DNA of 64,000 bases from Hydractinia symbiolongicarpus (Eukaryota; Cnidaria; Hydrozoa; Anthoathecata; Hydractiniidae). Positions 17,295 to 29,791 of the stretch are shown piece after piece. Made by a program: the position numbers and the translations under genes. The stretch is from positions 11,906,001 to 11,970,000 of the forward strand of contig NC_079884.1 of assembly GCF_029227915.1 (NCBI RefSeq), in the 5' to 3' direction. The notes under the pieces are model-generated. The model had not been told where the DNA came from. It saw only the letters and a program-made list of their open reading frames with translations, and searched no databases. Numbering within the stretch: position 1 is the first letter of the stretch; every line of letters begins with the position of its first letter.

Positions 17295-17591
17295 AAAATC
17301 TTCGTTCGACTGTCTTGCGCGGGCTACCGAACACCACCAATTCACAGGCGCTATCCCACTACTGCTCAGCGTGAGAACTTTTGCCTGCTGCGTTTCCGCC
17401 CTGGGCCGATACGTTCCTCATTATCGAACCTAATACTAAATGAATCCCTTCCTGTAGACCATGTTGACACTGAGCTTAGTGTGGACGCCTGATCGACATA
17501 GACAACTGACCGATAGTGGTCCCGAACTCAAGCCGTTCGTAAGTTTATTCTCCAAGTAGCTGGATTACAGGTGCACGCCACTACACCCAAC
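17295..17591 (-). ncRNA. 7SL: SRP RNA (7SL), unit 1, edge copy, probably degenerate
   Basis: Full-length by position, from GTTGGGTGTAGTGG at the 5' end to the T4 stop at 17295-17298. Helix 8 is kept. The 3' strand of helix 6 is altered (CCTAATACTAAATGAATCCC in + orientation instead of CCTGGTACTACATGAATTCC), which breaks its pairing with TGGTCTACA. It also carries changes near the helix 8 base (GCGTGAGAAC) and in the 5' domain (TATTCTCC). As the outermost copy, in the long ancestral-type unit, it is likely a decayed gene. Confidence 0.82.
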
Positions 17592-18651
17592 TGACGGCGA
17601 ATGGTAAAAAGTATTTACTTATGCTTTTTTATTATTCCGTAAAATCAAGAAAAAAATCTGCTTGAAGATATCAACTGAATCTTACATTTTTTGTCCAGAA
17701 ATTAGTTGAATACATAAAAGTAGCATTCGAAAGTACCGGTGGTTTCAAATTTCATTCGCTACTTTCCATAAAATATTCCTCGCCTGATGAATTTATATTT
17801 TTTCTTTTCAACAATTTGCAAAAAATACGAACGTGTAAAGAAACGTTTGAATTCGATTCCACCTTATGTTACTCCATCCCCGTATACAAATTAGATGACG
17901 TCCACCCAGGCAATTTTTCACATAGTATTTTTAATTAAAATACATTCTTTTATCTTCTTTTATGTTAGAAGAAAATTTATTTTTGTAAGGTATAATTTTC
18001 GCAATATCAGAAGTGTGTAGGGTTTAAATATATTGAGAACAAAATCGTAGAAAACTCGCGTCCTTGTTTTTATTAATGGTGCTGAAAATTGCAGTAAATT
18101 AAAATTTTTGAAAAAATTTATATTGTCAGATGTCAAAAAATAATGTTATATCTTTAAACGTCTGGGATCTAGGTTCTATGAATATTGCGGAATTTACTTT
18201 GTTGTCAATAGTTTATTTTCATGTAATAAAATTACTCGAATTTTTGAAAGAATGTCGAAATTTAAAAAACGCCAAATAAATTAAATTGGATCAATAAGTC
18301 TTCTGATAGGCAATGCTGGAGGTGCGCAGCTGTGCGCGATTGATTTTACTTTTTAGCAACTGGTTTACACCAATTGCTCTAAAATCTGTAAGGAAATAGA
18401 TAAGGAACCATTTTTTTGTAAGCCAATGTTTAAAAATCTCTACACGCCTTTGCTTTAAAAAGGACATGCGTTAGAAGGAAATCAACCTACGGTTTCAGGT
18501 TAAAAAACTAGGCCTGTTCTTTAGAGATAAGAATAATGACCTGCCTGCATAGAATTGTGATATTTTTAAATAAAGAGTGTGAATACCACATTAAACAGCC
18601 AGCAACTAAAGTATCTACGCAAAAGTTTCTTGTAAAGCATACGTGTACTCA

Positions 18652-18983
18652 AAAACGGACAGAGCTGGCAAAAAAGAATGCGGAATTGAAACACGGAGGC
18701 TTTTCCGAATTAACATCGCTATTTTCCACATTTTTAATTTTTTAATTCCGCAAGGTTAATTTTTTTATCAGTAAAGAGAATTCACAGACTAGGATATTGT
18801 TTCATTCTTCTATGCAAAAACATAATCATTGGAGAAGTAGAACCAACATTTTCCCAAATAGCCAATACCAGCCTATATACCCTTTAGGACAAAATTTCGA
18901 AATTTTTGGCTTTTTTCTCAAATCTTTGAAAAGTGACCTTTCGAGAAAGTTCATTTTGTCAAGCTTTCTAAATTGTAAACTTA
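18652..18983. repeat. ~332-bp spacer segment present only in the edge-type long unit
   Basis: Between CATACGTG and the TTATGAAA...AAGACC motif, unit 1 has about 332 extra bases that all later units lack (1,784 versus 1,452 bp). Part of this segment (TCGAAATTTTTGGC to GTGACCTTTCG) also precedes unit 1 at 17,149-17,194. The long form was therefore once repeated and is probably ancestral. Confidence 0.75.
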
Positions 18984-19077
18984 TGAAATTAAAAACAAGA
19001 CCAAAATTGCCTGGTTAATGATTTAATCCGAACTTGTTTCTACGTTTTCCTTCAAAAATTAAAGAGTATATTGGAAC

Positions 19078-19303
19078 AAAATCTTCGTTCGGCTGTCTTG
19101 CGCAGGCTACCGAACACCACCTATTCACAGGCGCCATCCAACTACTGCTCAGCGCTGGAACGTTTGCCTGTTGCGTTTCCGCCCTGGGCCGATACGTTCC
19201 TCATTATCGAACCTGGTACTGCATGAATTCCTTCCTGTAGACCATGTCGACACTGAGCTTAGTATTGACGCCTGACCGTTATAGACAACTGACCGATAGT
19301 GGC
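19078..19303 (-). pseudogene. Truncated SRP RNA copy in unit 2 (5' Alu domain missing)
   Basis: It carries the T4 stop (19078-19081), helix 8 and helix 6/7 sequences. It ends at CCGATAGTGG, where a second copy's 3' flank (CAATATTAAAGAGTATATT) is joined. The first ~75 nt of the RNA, with the SRP9/14-binding domain and the internal A and B boxes, are absent. It also has private changes (GCGCTGGAACG, GTATTGACG). Confidence 0.85.
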
Positions 19304-19329
19304 GCAATATTAAAGAGTATATTGAAAAG

Positions 19330-19626
19330 AAAATCTTCGATCGACTTTCTTGCGCGGGCTACCGAACACCACCTATTCACAGGCGCTATCCCACTACTGC
19401 TCAGCGCGGGAACTTTTGCCTGCTGCGTTTCCGCCCTGGGCCGTTACCTTCCTCATTATCGAACCTGGTACTACATGAATTCCTTCCTGTAGACCATGTT
19501 GACACTGAGCTTAGTGTGGACGCCTGATCGACATAGACAACTGACCGATAGTGGTCCCGAACTCAAGCCGTTCGTAAATTTAGCCTCCAAGTAGCTTGAT
19601 TACAAGTGCATGCCACTACACCCAAC
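19330..19626 (-). ncRNA. 7SL: SRP RNA (7SL), unit 2
   Basis: Full-length copy immediately 3' of the truncated one. Private differences: GATCGACTTTCTTG near the 3' end, CCGTTACCTTCC, TTTAGCCTCC and, in the 5' domain, AGCTTGATTACAAGTGCATG, which changes the loop next to the UGUAA motif. Intermediate between the edge and interior types. Confidence 0.85.
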
Positions 19627-20781
19627 TGACGGCGAAGGGTAAAAAGTATTAACTTATGCTTTTTTATTATTCCTTCAAATCCAGAAAAAAATTTGCTTAG
19701 AGATATCAACTGAATCTTGCATTCTTTGTCCAGAATTGTGTTGAATACATAAAAGTAGCATTCGAAATTAGCGGTAGTTTCAAATTTCACGCGCTACTTT
19801 CCATAAAATATTCCTCGCCTGATGAATTTACATTTTTTCTTTTCAACATTTTGCAAAAAGTGAGAACGTGTAAAGAAACGTTTGAATTCGATTCCACCTT
19901 ATGTTACTCCACCCCCGTATACAAATTAGATGACGTCCACCCAGCCAATTTTTCACATTATATTTTTAATCAAAATACTTTTTTCTATCTTCTTTTATGT
20001 TAGAAGCCAATTTATTTTTGTAAGGTATAATTTTCGCAATATCAGAAGTGTCTAGTGTTTAAAAATATTGAAAACAAAATCGTAGAAAACTCGCGTCCTT
20101 GTTTTTATTAATGGTGCTGAAAATTGCAGTAAATTAAAATTTTTGCCAAATTTATATTGTCAGATGTCAAAAAATATTGTTATATTTTTAAACGTCTGGG
20201 ATCTAGGGTCTATGAATATTGCGGAATTTACTTTGTTGTCTATAGTTTATTTTCATGTGATAAAATTACTCGAATTTCTGAAAGAATGTCAAAATTTAAG
20301 AAACACCAAATGAATTAAATTGGATCAATAAGTCTTCTGGTAGGCAATGCTGGAGGCGCGCAGCTGTGCGCGATTGTTTTTACTTTTTACCAACTGGTTT
20401 ATAACAATTGCATTAAAATCTGTAAAATAATAGATAAGGAACCATTTTTTTGTAAGCCAATGTTTACAAATTCTTTACACGCCTTTACTTTAAAAAGGAC
20501 ATGCGTTAGAAGGAAATCAACCTACGGTTTTAAGGTTAAAAAACTAGGCCTGTTCTTTAGAGATAAGAATAATTACCCGGCTGCATAGAATTTTGAATTT
20601 CTTAAAGAAAGAGTGTGAATACCAAATTAAACAGCCAGCAACTAAAGTATCTACGCAAAGGTTCCTTGTAAAACATACGTGTTTATGAAAGTAAAAAAAA
20701 AGACCAAAAGTGCCCGGTTAAGGATTTAATCCGAACTTGTTTCTACGTTTTCCTTCAAAAATTAAAGAGTATATTGGAAAG

Positions 20782-21078
20782 AAAATCGTCGTTCGACTGT
20801 CTTGCGCGGGCTACCGAACACTACCTATTCACAGGCGCTATCCCACTACTGCTCAGCGCGGGAACTTTTGCCTGCTGCGTTTCCGCCCTGGGCCGATACG
20901 TTCCTCATTATCGAACCTGGTACTACATGAACTCCTTCCTGTAGACCATGTTGACACTGAGCTTAGTGTGGACGCCTGATCGACATAGACAACTGACCGA
21001 TAGTGGTCCCGAACTCAAGCCGTTCGTAAGTTTAGTCTCCAAGTAGCTGAATTACAGGTGCACGCCGCTACAGCCAAC
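20782..21078 (-). ncRNA. 7SL: SRP RNA (7SL), unit 3, left subfamily
   Basis: Left-subfamily marks shared with units 4 and 6: AAAATCGTCG at the 3' end, GAACACTACC, ATGAACTCC in helix 6, AGCTGAATTACAG and CGCCGCTACA in the 5' domain. It also has CTACAGCC at the extreme 5' end, changing the first helix. Helix 8 is identical to the consensus. Confidence 0.9.
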
Positions 21079-22233
21079 TGACGGCGAAGGGTAAAAAGTA
21101 TTTACTTATGCTTTTTTATTATTCCTTCAAATCAAGAAAAAAATTTGCTTAGAGATATCAACTGAATCTTACATTCTTTGTCCAGAATTGTGTTCAATAC
21201 ATAAAAGTAGCATTCGAAATTAGCGGTAGTTTCAAATTTCACGCGCTACTTTCCATAAAATATTCCTTGCCTGATGAATTTATATTTTTTCTTTTCAACA
21301 TTTTGCAAAAAGTGAGAACGTGTAAAGAAACGTTTGAATTCGATTCCACCTTATGTTACTCCATCGCCGTATACAAATTAGATGACGTCCACCCAGGCAA
21401 TTTTTCACATAGTATTTTTAATCAAAATACATTTTTCTATCTTCTTTTATGTTAGAAGCCAATTTATTTTTGTAAGGTATAATTTTCGCAATATCAGAAG
21501 TGTGCAGGGTTTAAATATATTGAGAACAAAATCGTAGAAAACTCGCGTCCTTGTTTTTATTAATGGTGCTGAAAATTGCAGTAAATTAAAATTTTTTTTA
21601 AATTTATATTGTCAGATGTCAAAAAATATTGTTATATTTTTAAACGTCTGGGATCTAGGGTCTAAGAATATTGCGGAATTTACTTTGTTGTCAATAGTTT
21701 ATTTTCATGTGATAAAATTACTCGAATTTTTGAAAGAATGTCGAAATTTAAAAAACGCCAAATAAATTATATTGGATCAATAAGTCTTCTGATAGGCAAT
21801 GCTGGAGGCGCGCAGCTGTGCGCGATTGTTTTTACTTTTTACCAACTGGATTATACCAATTGCACTAAAATCTGTAAAATAATAGATAAGGAACCATTTT
21901 TTTGTAAGCCAATGTTTACAAATTCTTTACACGCCTTTACTTTAAAAAGGACATGCGTTAGAAGGAAATCAACCTACGGTTTTAAGGTTGAAAAACTAGG
22001 CCTGTTCTTTACAGATAAGAATAATTACCCGGCTGCATAGAATTTTGAATTTCTTAAAGAAAGAGTGTGAATACCAAATTAAACAGCCAGCAACTAAAGT
22101 ATCTACGCAAAGGTTCCTTGTAAAACATACGTGCTTATGAAAGTAAAAAAAAAGACCAAAAGTGCCTGGTTAAGGATTTAATCCGAACTTGTTTCTACGT
22201 TTTCCTTCAAAAATTAAAGAGTATATTGGAAAG

Positions 22234-22530
22234 AAAATCGTCGTTCGACTGTCTTGCGCGGGCTACCGAACACTACCTATTCACAGGCGCTTTCCCACTA
22301 CTGCTCAGCGCGGGAACTTTTGCCTGCTGCGTTTCCGCCCTGAGCCGATACGTTCCTCATTATCGAACCTGGTACTACATGAACTCCTTCCTGTAGACCA
22401 TGTTGACACTGAGCTTAGTGTGGACGCCTGATCGACATAGACAACTGACCGATAGTGGTCCCGAACTCAAGCCGTTCGTAAGTTTAGTCTCCAAGTAGCT
22501 GAATTACAGGTGCACGCCGCTACACCCAAC
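22234..22530 (-). ncRNA. 7SL: SRP RNA (7SL), unit 4, left subfamily
   Basis: As unit 3, but with a consensus 5' end (CTACACCCAAC), plus GCGCTTTCCC (shared with unit 5) and CCTGAGCCG at the base of helix 8. Confidence 0.9.
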
Positions 22531-23686
22531 TGACGGCGAAGGGTAAAAAGTATTAACTTATGCTTTTTTATTATTCCTTCAAATCAAGAAAAAAATTTGC
22601 TTAGAGATATCAACTGAATCTTACATTCTTTGTCCAGAATTGTGTTCAATACATAAAAGTAGCATTCGAAATTAGCGGTAGTTTCAAATTTCACGCGCTA
22701 CTTTCCATAAAATATTCCTTGCCTGATGAATTTATATTTTTTCTTTTCAACATTTTGCAAAAAGTGAGAACGTGTAAAGAAACGTTTGAATTCGATTCCA
22801 CCTTATGTTACTCCATCGCCGTATACAAATTAGATGACGTCCACCCAGCCAATTTTTCACATAGTATTTTTAATCAAAATACTTTTTTCTATCTTCTTTT
22901 ACGTTAGAAGCCAATTTATTTTTTGTAAGGTATAATTTTCGCAATATCAGAAGTGTCTAGGGTTTAAAAATATTGAGAACAAAATCGTAGAAAACTCGCG
23001 TCCTTGTTTTTATTAATGGTGCTGAAAATTGCAGTAAATTAAAATTTTTGTCAAATTTATATTGTCAGATGTCAAAAAATATTGTTATATTTTTAAACGT
23101 CTGGGATCTAGGGTCTAAGAATATTGCGGAATTTACTTTGTTGTCAATAGTTTATTTTCATGTGATAAAATTACTCGAATTTTTGAAAGAATGTCGAAAT
23201 TTAAAAAACGCCAAATAAATTATATTGGATCAATAAGTCTTCTGATAGGCAATGCTGGAGGCGCGCAGCTGTGCGCGATTGTTTTTACTTTTTACCAACT
23301 GGATTATACCAATTGCACTAAAATCTGTAAAATAATAGATAAGGAACCATTTTTTTGTAAGCCAATGTTTACAAATTCTTTACACGCCTTTACTTTAAAA
23401 AGGACATGCGTTAGAAGGAAATCAACCTACGGTTTTAAGGTTGAAAAACTAGGCCTGTTCTTTACAGATAAGAATAATTACCCGGCTGCATAGAATTTTG
23501 AATTTCTTAAAGAAAGAGTGTGAATACCAAATTAAACAGCCAGCAACTAAAGTATCTACGCAAAGGTTCCTTGTAAAACATACGTGTTTATGAAAGTAAA
23601 AAAAAAGACCAAAAGTGCCTGGTTAAGGATTTAATCCGAACTTGTTTCTACGTTTTCCTTCAAAAATTAAAGAGTATATTGGAAAG

Positions 23687-23983
23687 AAAATCGTCGTTCG
23701 ACTGTCTTGCGCGGGCTACCGAACACTACCTATTCACAGGCGCTTTCCCACTACTGCTCAGCGCGGGAACTTTTGCCTGCTGCGTTTCCGCCCTGGGCCA
23801 ATACGTTCCTCATTATCGAACCTGGTACTACATGAATTCCTTCCTGTAGACCATGTTGACACTGAGCTTAGTGTAGACGCCTGATCGACATAGACAACTG
23901 ACCGATAGTGGTCCCGAACTCAAGCCGTTCGTAAGTTTAGTCTCCAAGTAGCTGGATTACAGGTGCACGCCACTACACCCAAC
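23687..23983 (-). ncRNA. 7SL: SRP RNA (7SL), unit 5, transitional
   Basis: The 3' half is left-type (AAAATCGTCG, CACTACC, GCGCTTTCCC); the 5' domain is interior-type (AGCTGGATTACAG, CGCCACTACA). Such a mosaic is what exchange between subfamilies would leave. Private changes are GGGCCAATACG and TAGTGTAGACG. Confidence 0.9.
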
Positions 23984-25138
23984 TGACGGCGAAGGGTAAA
24001 AAGTATTAACTTATGCTTTTTTATTATTCCTTCAAATCAAGAAAAAAATTTGCTTAGAGATATCAACTGAATCTTACATTCTTTGTCCAGAATTGTGTTG
24101 AATACATAAAAGTAGCATTCGAAATTAGCGGTAGTTTCAAATTTCACGCGCTACTTTCCATAAAATATTCCTCGCCTGATGAATTTATATTTTTTCTTTT
24201 CAACATTTTGCAAAAAGTGAGAACGTGTAGAGAAACGTTTGAATTCGATTCCATCTTATGTTACTCCACCCCCGTATACAAATTAGATGACGTCCACCCA
24301 GCCAATTTTTCACATAGTATTTTTAATCAAAATACTTTTTTCTATCTTCTTTTACGTTAGAAGCCAATTTATTTTTTGTAAGGTATAATTTTCGCAATAT
24401 CAGAAGTGTCTAGGGTTTAAAAATATTGAGAACAAAATCGTAGAAAACTCGCGTCCTTGTTTTTATTAATGGTGTTGAAAATTGCAGTAAATTAAAAATT
24501 TTGTCAAATTTATATTGTCAGATGTCAAAAAATATTGTTATATTTTTAAACGTCTGGGATCTAGGGTCTATGAATATTGCGGAATTTACTTTGTTGTCTA
24601 TAGTTTATTTTCATGTGATAAAATTACTCGAATTTTTGAAAGAATGTCAAAATTTAAGAAACGCCAAATAAATTAAATTGGATCAATAAGTCTTCTGGTA
24701 GGCAATGCTGGAGGCGCGCAGCTGTGCGCGATTGTTTTTACTTTTTACCAACTGGTTTATACCAATTGCACTAAAATCTGTAAAATAATAGATAAGGAAC
24801 AATTTTTTTGTAAGCCAATGTTTACCAATTCTTTACACGCCTTTACTTTAAAAAGGACATGCGTTAGAAGGAAATCAACCTACGGTTTTAAGGTTGAAAA
24901 ACTAGGCCTGTTCTTTAGAGATAAGAATAATTACCCGGCTGCATAGAATTTTGAATTTCTTAAAGAAAGAGTGTGAATACCAAATTAAACAGCCAGCAAC
25001 TAAAGTATCTACGCAAAGGTTCCTTGTAAAACATACGTGTTTATGAAAGTAAAAAAAAGACCAAAAGTGCCTGGTTAAGGATTTAATCCGAACTTGTTTC
25101 TACGTTTTCCTTCAAAAATTAAAGAGTATATTGGAAAG

Positions 25139-25435
25139 AAAATCGTCGTTCGACTGTCTTGCGCGGGCTACCGAACACTACCTATTCACAGGCGCTATCC
25201 CACTACTGCTCAGCGCGGGAACTTTTGCCTGCTGCGTTTCCGCCCTGGGCCGATACGTTCCTCATTATCGAACCTGGTACTACATGAACTCCTTCCTGTA
25301 GACCATGTTGACACTGAGCTTAGTGTGGACGCCTGATTGACATAGACAACTGACCGATAGTGGTCCCGAACTCAAGCCGTTCGTAAGTTTAGTCTCCAAG
25401 TAGCTGAATTACAGGTGCACGCCGCTACACCCAAC
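25139..25435 (-). ncRNA. 7SL: SRP RNA (7SL), unit 6, left subfamily
   Basis: Returns to the full left-type pattern of unit 3 (ATCGTCG, CACTACC, ATGAACTCC, GCTGAATT, CCGCTAC) with a private CTGATTGAC. It is the last left-type RNA from the edge. Confidence 0.9.
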
Positions 25436-26591
25436 TGACGGCGAAGGGTAAAAAGTATTTACTTATGCTTTTTTATTATTCCTTCAAATCAAGAAAAAAA
25501 TTTGCTTAGAGATATCAACTGAATCTTACATTCTTTGTCCAGAATTGTGTTCAATACATAAAAGTAGCATTCGAAATTAGCGGTAGTTTCAAATTTCACG
25601 CGCTACTTTCCATAAAATATTCCTCGCCTGATGAATTTATATTTTTTCTTTTCAACATTTTGCAAAAAGCGAGAACGTGTAAAGAAACGTTTGAATTCGA
25701 TTCCACCTTATGTTACTCCATCGCCGTATACAAATTAGATGACGTCCACCCAGGCAATTTTTCACATAGTATTTTTAATCAAAATACATTTTTCTATCTT
25801 CTTTTATGTTAGAAGCCAATTTATTTTTGTAAGGTATAATTTTCGCAATATCAGAAGTGTGCAGGGTTTAAATATATTGAGAACAAAATCGTAGAAAACT
25901 CGCGTCCTTGTTTTTATTAATGGTGCTGAAAATTGCAGTAAATTAAAATTTTTGTCAAATTTATATTGTCAGATGTCAAAAAATATTGTTATATTTTTAA
26001 ACGTCTGGGATCTAGGGTCTAAGAATATTGCGGAATTTACTTTGTTGTCAATAGTTTATTTTCATGTGATAAAATTACTCGAATTTTTGAAAGAATGTCG
26101 AAATTTAAAAAACGCCAAATAAATTATATTGGATCAATAAGTCTTCTGATAGGCAATGCTGGAGGCGCGCAGCTGTGCGCGATTGTTTTTACTTTTTACC
26201 AACTGGATTATACCAATTGCACTAAAATCTGTAAAATAATAGATAAGGAACCATTTTTTTGTAAGCCAATGTTTACAAATTCTTTACACGCCTTTACTTT
26301 AAAAAGGACATGCGTTAGAAGGAAATCAACCTACGGTTTTAAGGTTAAAAAACTAGGCCTGTTCTTTAGAGATAAGAATAATGACCCGGCTGCATAGAAT
26401 TTTGAAATTCTTAAAGAAAGAGTGTGAATACCAAATTAAACAGCCAGCAACTAAAGCATCTACGCAAAGGTTCCTTGTAAAACATACGTGTTTATGAAAG
26501 TAAAAAAAAAAGACCAAAAGTGCCTGGTTAAGGATTTAATCCGAACTTGTTTCTACGTTTTCCTTCAAAAATTAAAGAGTATATTGGAAAG

Positions 26592-26887
26592 AAAATCTTC
26601 GTTCGACTGTCTTGCGCGGGCTACCGAACACCACCTATTCACGGGCGCTATCCCACTACTGCTCAGCGCGGGAACTTTTGCCTGCTGCGTTTCCGCCCTG
26701 GGCCGATACGTTCTCATTGTCGAACCTGGTACTACATGAATTCCTTCCTGTAGACCATGTTGACACTGAGCTTAGTGTGGACGCCTGATCGACATAGACA
26801 ACTGACCGATAGTGGTCCCGAACTCAAGCCGTTCGTAAGTTTAGTCTCCAAGTAGCAGGATTTCAGGTGCACGCCACTACACCCAAC
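26592..26887 (-). ncRNA. 7SL: SRP RNA (7SL), unit 7, 1-nt deletion in helix 7
   Basis: 296 bp: one base is missing in GTTCTCATTGTCG (consensus GTTCCTCATTATCG), in the helix 7 loop region. GTAGCAGGATTTCAGG alters the 5' domain. Otherwise it is the first interior-type copy. Confidence 0.88.
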
Positions 26888-28041
26888 TGACGGCGAAGGG
26901 TAAAAAGTATTAACTTATGCTTTTTTATTATTCCTTCAAATCAAGAAAAAAATTTGCTTAGAGATATCAACTGAATCTTACATTCTTTGTCCAGAATTGT
27001 GTTGAATACATAAAAGTAGCATTCGAAATTAGCGGTAGTTTCAAATTTCACGCGCTACTTTCCATAAAATATTCCTCGCCTGATGAATTTATATTTTTTC
27101 TTTTCAACATTTTGCAAAAAGTGAGAACGTGTAAAGAAACGTTTGAATTCGATTCCACCTTATGTTACTCCATCGCCGTATACAAATTAGATGACGTCCA
27201 CCCAGGCAATTTTTCACATAGTATTTTTAATCAAAATACATTTTTCTATCTCCTTTTATGTTAGAAGCCAATTTATTTTTGTAAGGTATAATTTTAGCAA
27301 TATCAGAAGTGTGTAGGGTTTAAATATATTGAGAACAAAATCGTAGAAAACTCGCGTCCTTGTTTTTATTAATGGTGCTGAAAATTGCAGTAAATTAAAA
27401 TTTTTGTCAAATTTATATTGTCAGATGTCAAAAAATATTGTTATATTTTTAAACGTCTGGGATCTAGGGTCTAAGAATATTGCGGAATTTACTTTGTTGT
27501 CAATAGTTTATTTTCATGTGATAAAATTACTCGAATTTTTGAAAGAATATCGAAATTTAAAAAACGCCAAATAAATTATATTGGATCAATAAGTCTTCTG
27601 ATAGGCAATGCTGGAGGCGCGGAGCTGTGCGCGATTGTTTTTACTTTTTACCAACTGGATTATACCAATTGCACTAAAATCAGTAAAATAATAGATAAGG
27701 AACCATTTTTTTGTAAGCCAATGTTTACAAATTCTTTACACGCCTTTACTTTAAAAAGGACATGCGTTAGAAGGAAATCAACCTACGGTTTTAAGGTTAA
27801 AAAACTAGGCCTGTTCTTTAGAGATAAGAATAATGACCCGGCTGTATAGAATTTTGAAACTCTTAAAGAAAGAGTGTGAATACCAAATTAAACAGCCAGC
27901 AACTAAAGTATCTACGCAAGGGTTCCTTGTAAAACATACGTGTTTATGAAAGTAAAAAAAAGACCAAAAGTGCCTGGTTAAGGATTTAATCCGAACTTGT
28001 TTCTACGTTTTCCTTCAAAAATTAAAGAGTATATTGGAAAG

Positions 28042-28338
28042 AAAATCTTCGTTCGACTGTCTTGCGCGGGCTACCGAACACCACCTATTCACAGGCGCTA
28101 TCACACTACTGCTCAGCGCGGGAACTTTTGCCTGCTGCGTTTCCGCCCTGAGCCGATACGTTCCTCATTATCGAACCTGGTACTACATGAATTCCTTCCT
28201 GTAGACCATGTTGACACTGAGCTTAGTGTGGACGCCTGATCGACATAGACAACTGACCGATAGTGGTCCCGAACTCAAGCCGTTCGTAAGTTTAGTCTCC
28301 AAGTAGCTGGATTACAGGTGCACGCCACTACACCCAAC
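28042..28338 (-). ncRNA. 7SL: SRP RNA (7SL), unit 8
   Basis: Interior type with CTATCACACTA and CCTGAGCCG as the differences from the consensus. Confidence 0.92.
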
Positions 28339-29494
28339 TGACGGCGAAGGGTAAAAAGTATTAACTTATGCTTTTTTATTATTCCTTCAAATCAAGAAAA
28401 AAATTTGCTTAGAGATATCAACTGAATCTTACATTCTTTGTCCAGAATTGTGTTGAATACATAAAAGTAGCATTCGAAATTAGCGGTAGTTTCAAATTTC
28501 ACGCGCTACTTTCCATAAAATATTCCTCGCCTGATGAATTTATATTTTTTCTTTTCAACATTTTGCAAAAAGTGAGAACGTGTAAAGAAACGTTTGAATT
28601 CGATTCCACCTTATGTTACTCCATCGCCGTATACAAATTAGATGACGTCCACCCAGGCAATTTTTCACATAGTATTTTTAATCAAAATACATTTTTCTAT
28701 CTCCTTTTATGTTAGAAGCCAATTTATTTTTGTAAGGTATAATTTTAGCAATATCAGAAGTGTGTAGGGTTTAAATATATTGAGAACAAAATCGTAGAAA
28801 ACTCGCGTCCTTGTTTTTATTAATGGTGCTGAAAATTGCAGTAAATTAAAATTTTTGTCAAATTTATATTGTCAGATGTCAAAAAATATTGTTATATTTT
28901 TAAACGTCTGGGATCTAGGGTCTAAGAATATTGCGGAATTTACTTTGTTGTCAATAGTTTATTTTCATGTGATAAAATTACTCGAATTTTTGAAAGAATA
29001 TCGAAATTTAAAAAACGCCAAATAAATTATATTGGATCAATAAGTCTTCTGATAGGCAATGCTGGAGGCGCGGAGCTGTGCGCGATTGTTTTTACTTTTT
29101 ACCAACTGGATTATACCAATTGCACTAAAATCAGTAAAATAATAGATAAGGAACCATTTTTTTGTAAGCCAATGTTTACAAATTCTTTACACGCCTTTAC
29201 TTTAAAAAGGACATGCGTTAGAAGGAAATCAACCTACGGTTTTAAGGTTAAAAAACTAGGCCTGTTCTTTAGAAATAAGAATAATGACCCGGCTGCATAG
29301 AATTTTGAAATTCTTAAAGAAAGAGTGTGAATACCAAATTAAACAGCCAGCAACTAAAGTATCTACGCAAAGGTTCCTTGTAAAACATACGTGTTTATGA
29401 AAGTAAAAAAAAAAGACAAAAAGTGGCTGGTTAAGGATTTAATCCGAACTTGTTTCTACGTTTTCCTTCAAAAATTAAAGAGTATATTGGAAAG

Positions 29495-29791
29495 AAAATC
29501 TTCGTTCGACTGTCTTGCGCGGGCTACCGAACACCACCTATTCACAGGCGCTATCCCACTACTGCTCAGCGCGGGAACTTTTGCCTGCTGCGTTTCCGCG
29601 CTGGGCCGATACGTTCCTCATTATCGAACCTGGTACTACATGAATTCCTTCCTGTAGACCATGTTGACACTGAGCTTAGTGTGGACGCCTGATCGACATA
29701 GACAACTGACCGATAGTGGTCCCGAACATAAGCCGTTCCTAAGTTTAGTCTCCAAGTAGCTGGATTACAGGTGCACGCCACTACACCCAAC
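29495..29791 (-). ncRNA. 7SL: SRP RNA (7SL), unit 9
   Basis: Differences: TCCGCGCTGGG in helix 8, and GAACATAAGCCGTTCCTAAG just after the B-box region. The same set is found in unit 13, four units away. Confidence 0.92.

Noticed and set aside
17541-17591. Alu-like stretch (AAGTAGCTGGATTACAGGTGC) suggesting primate Alu contamination or a SINE
   Set aside because: The resemblance continues through helices 6, 7 and 8 of SRP RNA, which Alu lacks, and ends in a T4 stop. It is the 7SL parent gene, not a SINE. The bases also differ from primate 7SL throughout.
20737-20979. Recurrent 80-codon + strand frame (MFLRFPSKIKEYIGKK...) in almost every unit
   Set aside because: It is antisense to the SRP RNA gene. 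Its openness repeats only because the unit repeats; unit 11 and 14 variants abolish the start without consequence, and no domain is recognisable.
21585-21602. Sm-site-like AATTTTTG in the spacer with a possible GTAAGG splice donor upstream (spliced-leader RNA candidate)
   Set aside because: No stem-loop pair flanks the motif, unit 3 changes it to a plain T run, and AT-rich DNA produces such motifs often.
21738-22040. Recurrent 100-codon spacer frame (MSKFKKRQINYIGSISLL...)
   Set aside because: Stops, start losses and frameshifts occur freely between units, and the composition follows AT-rich spacer. No evidence of coding constraint.
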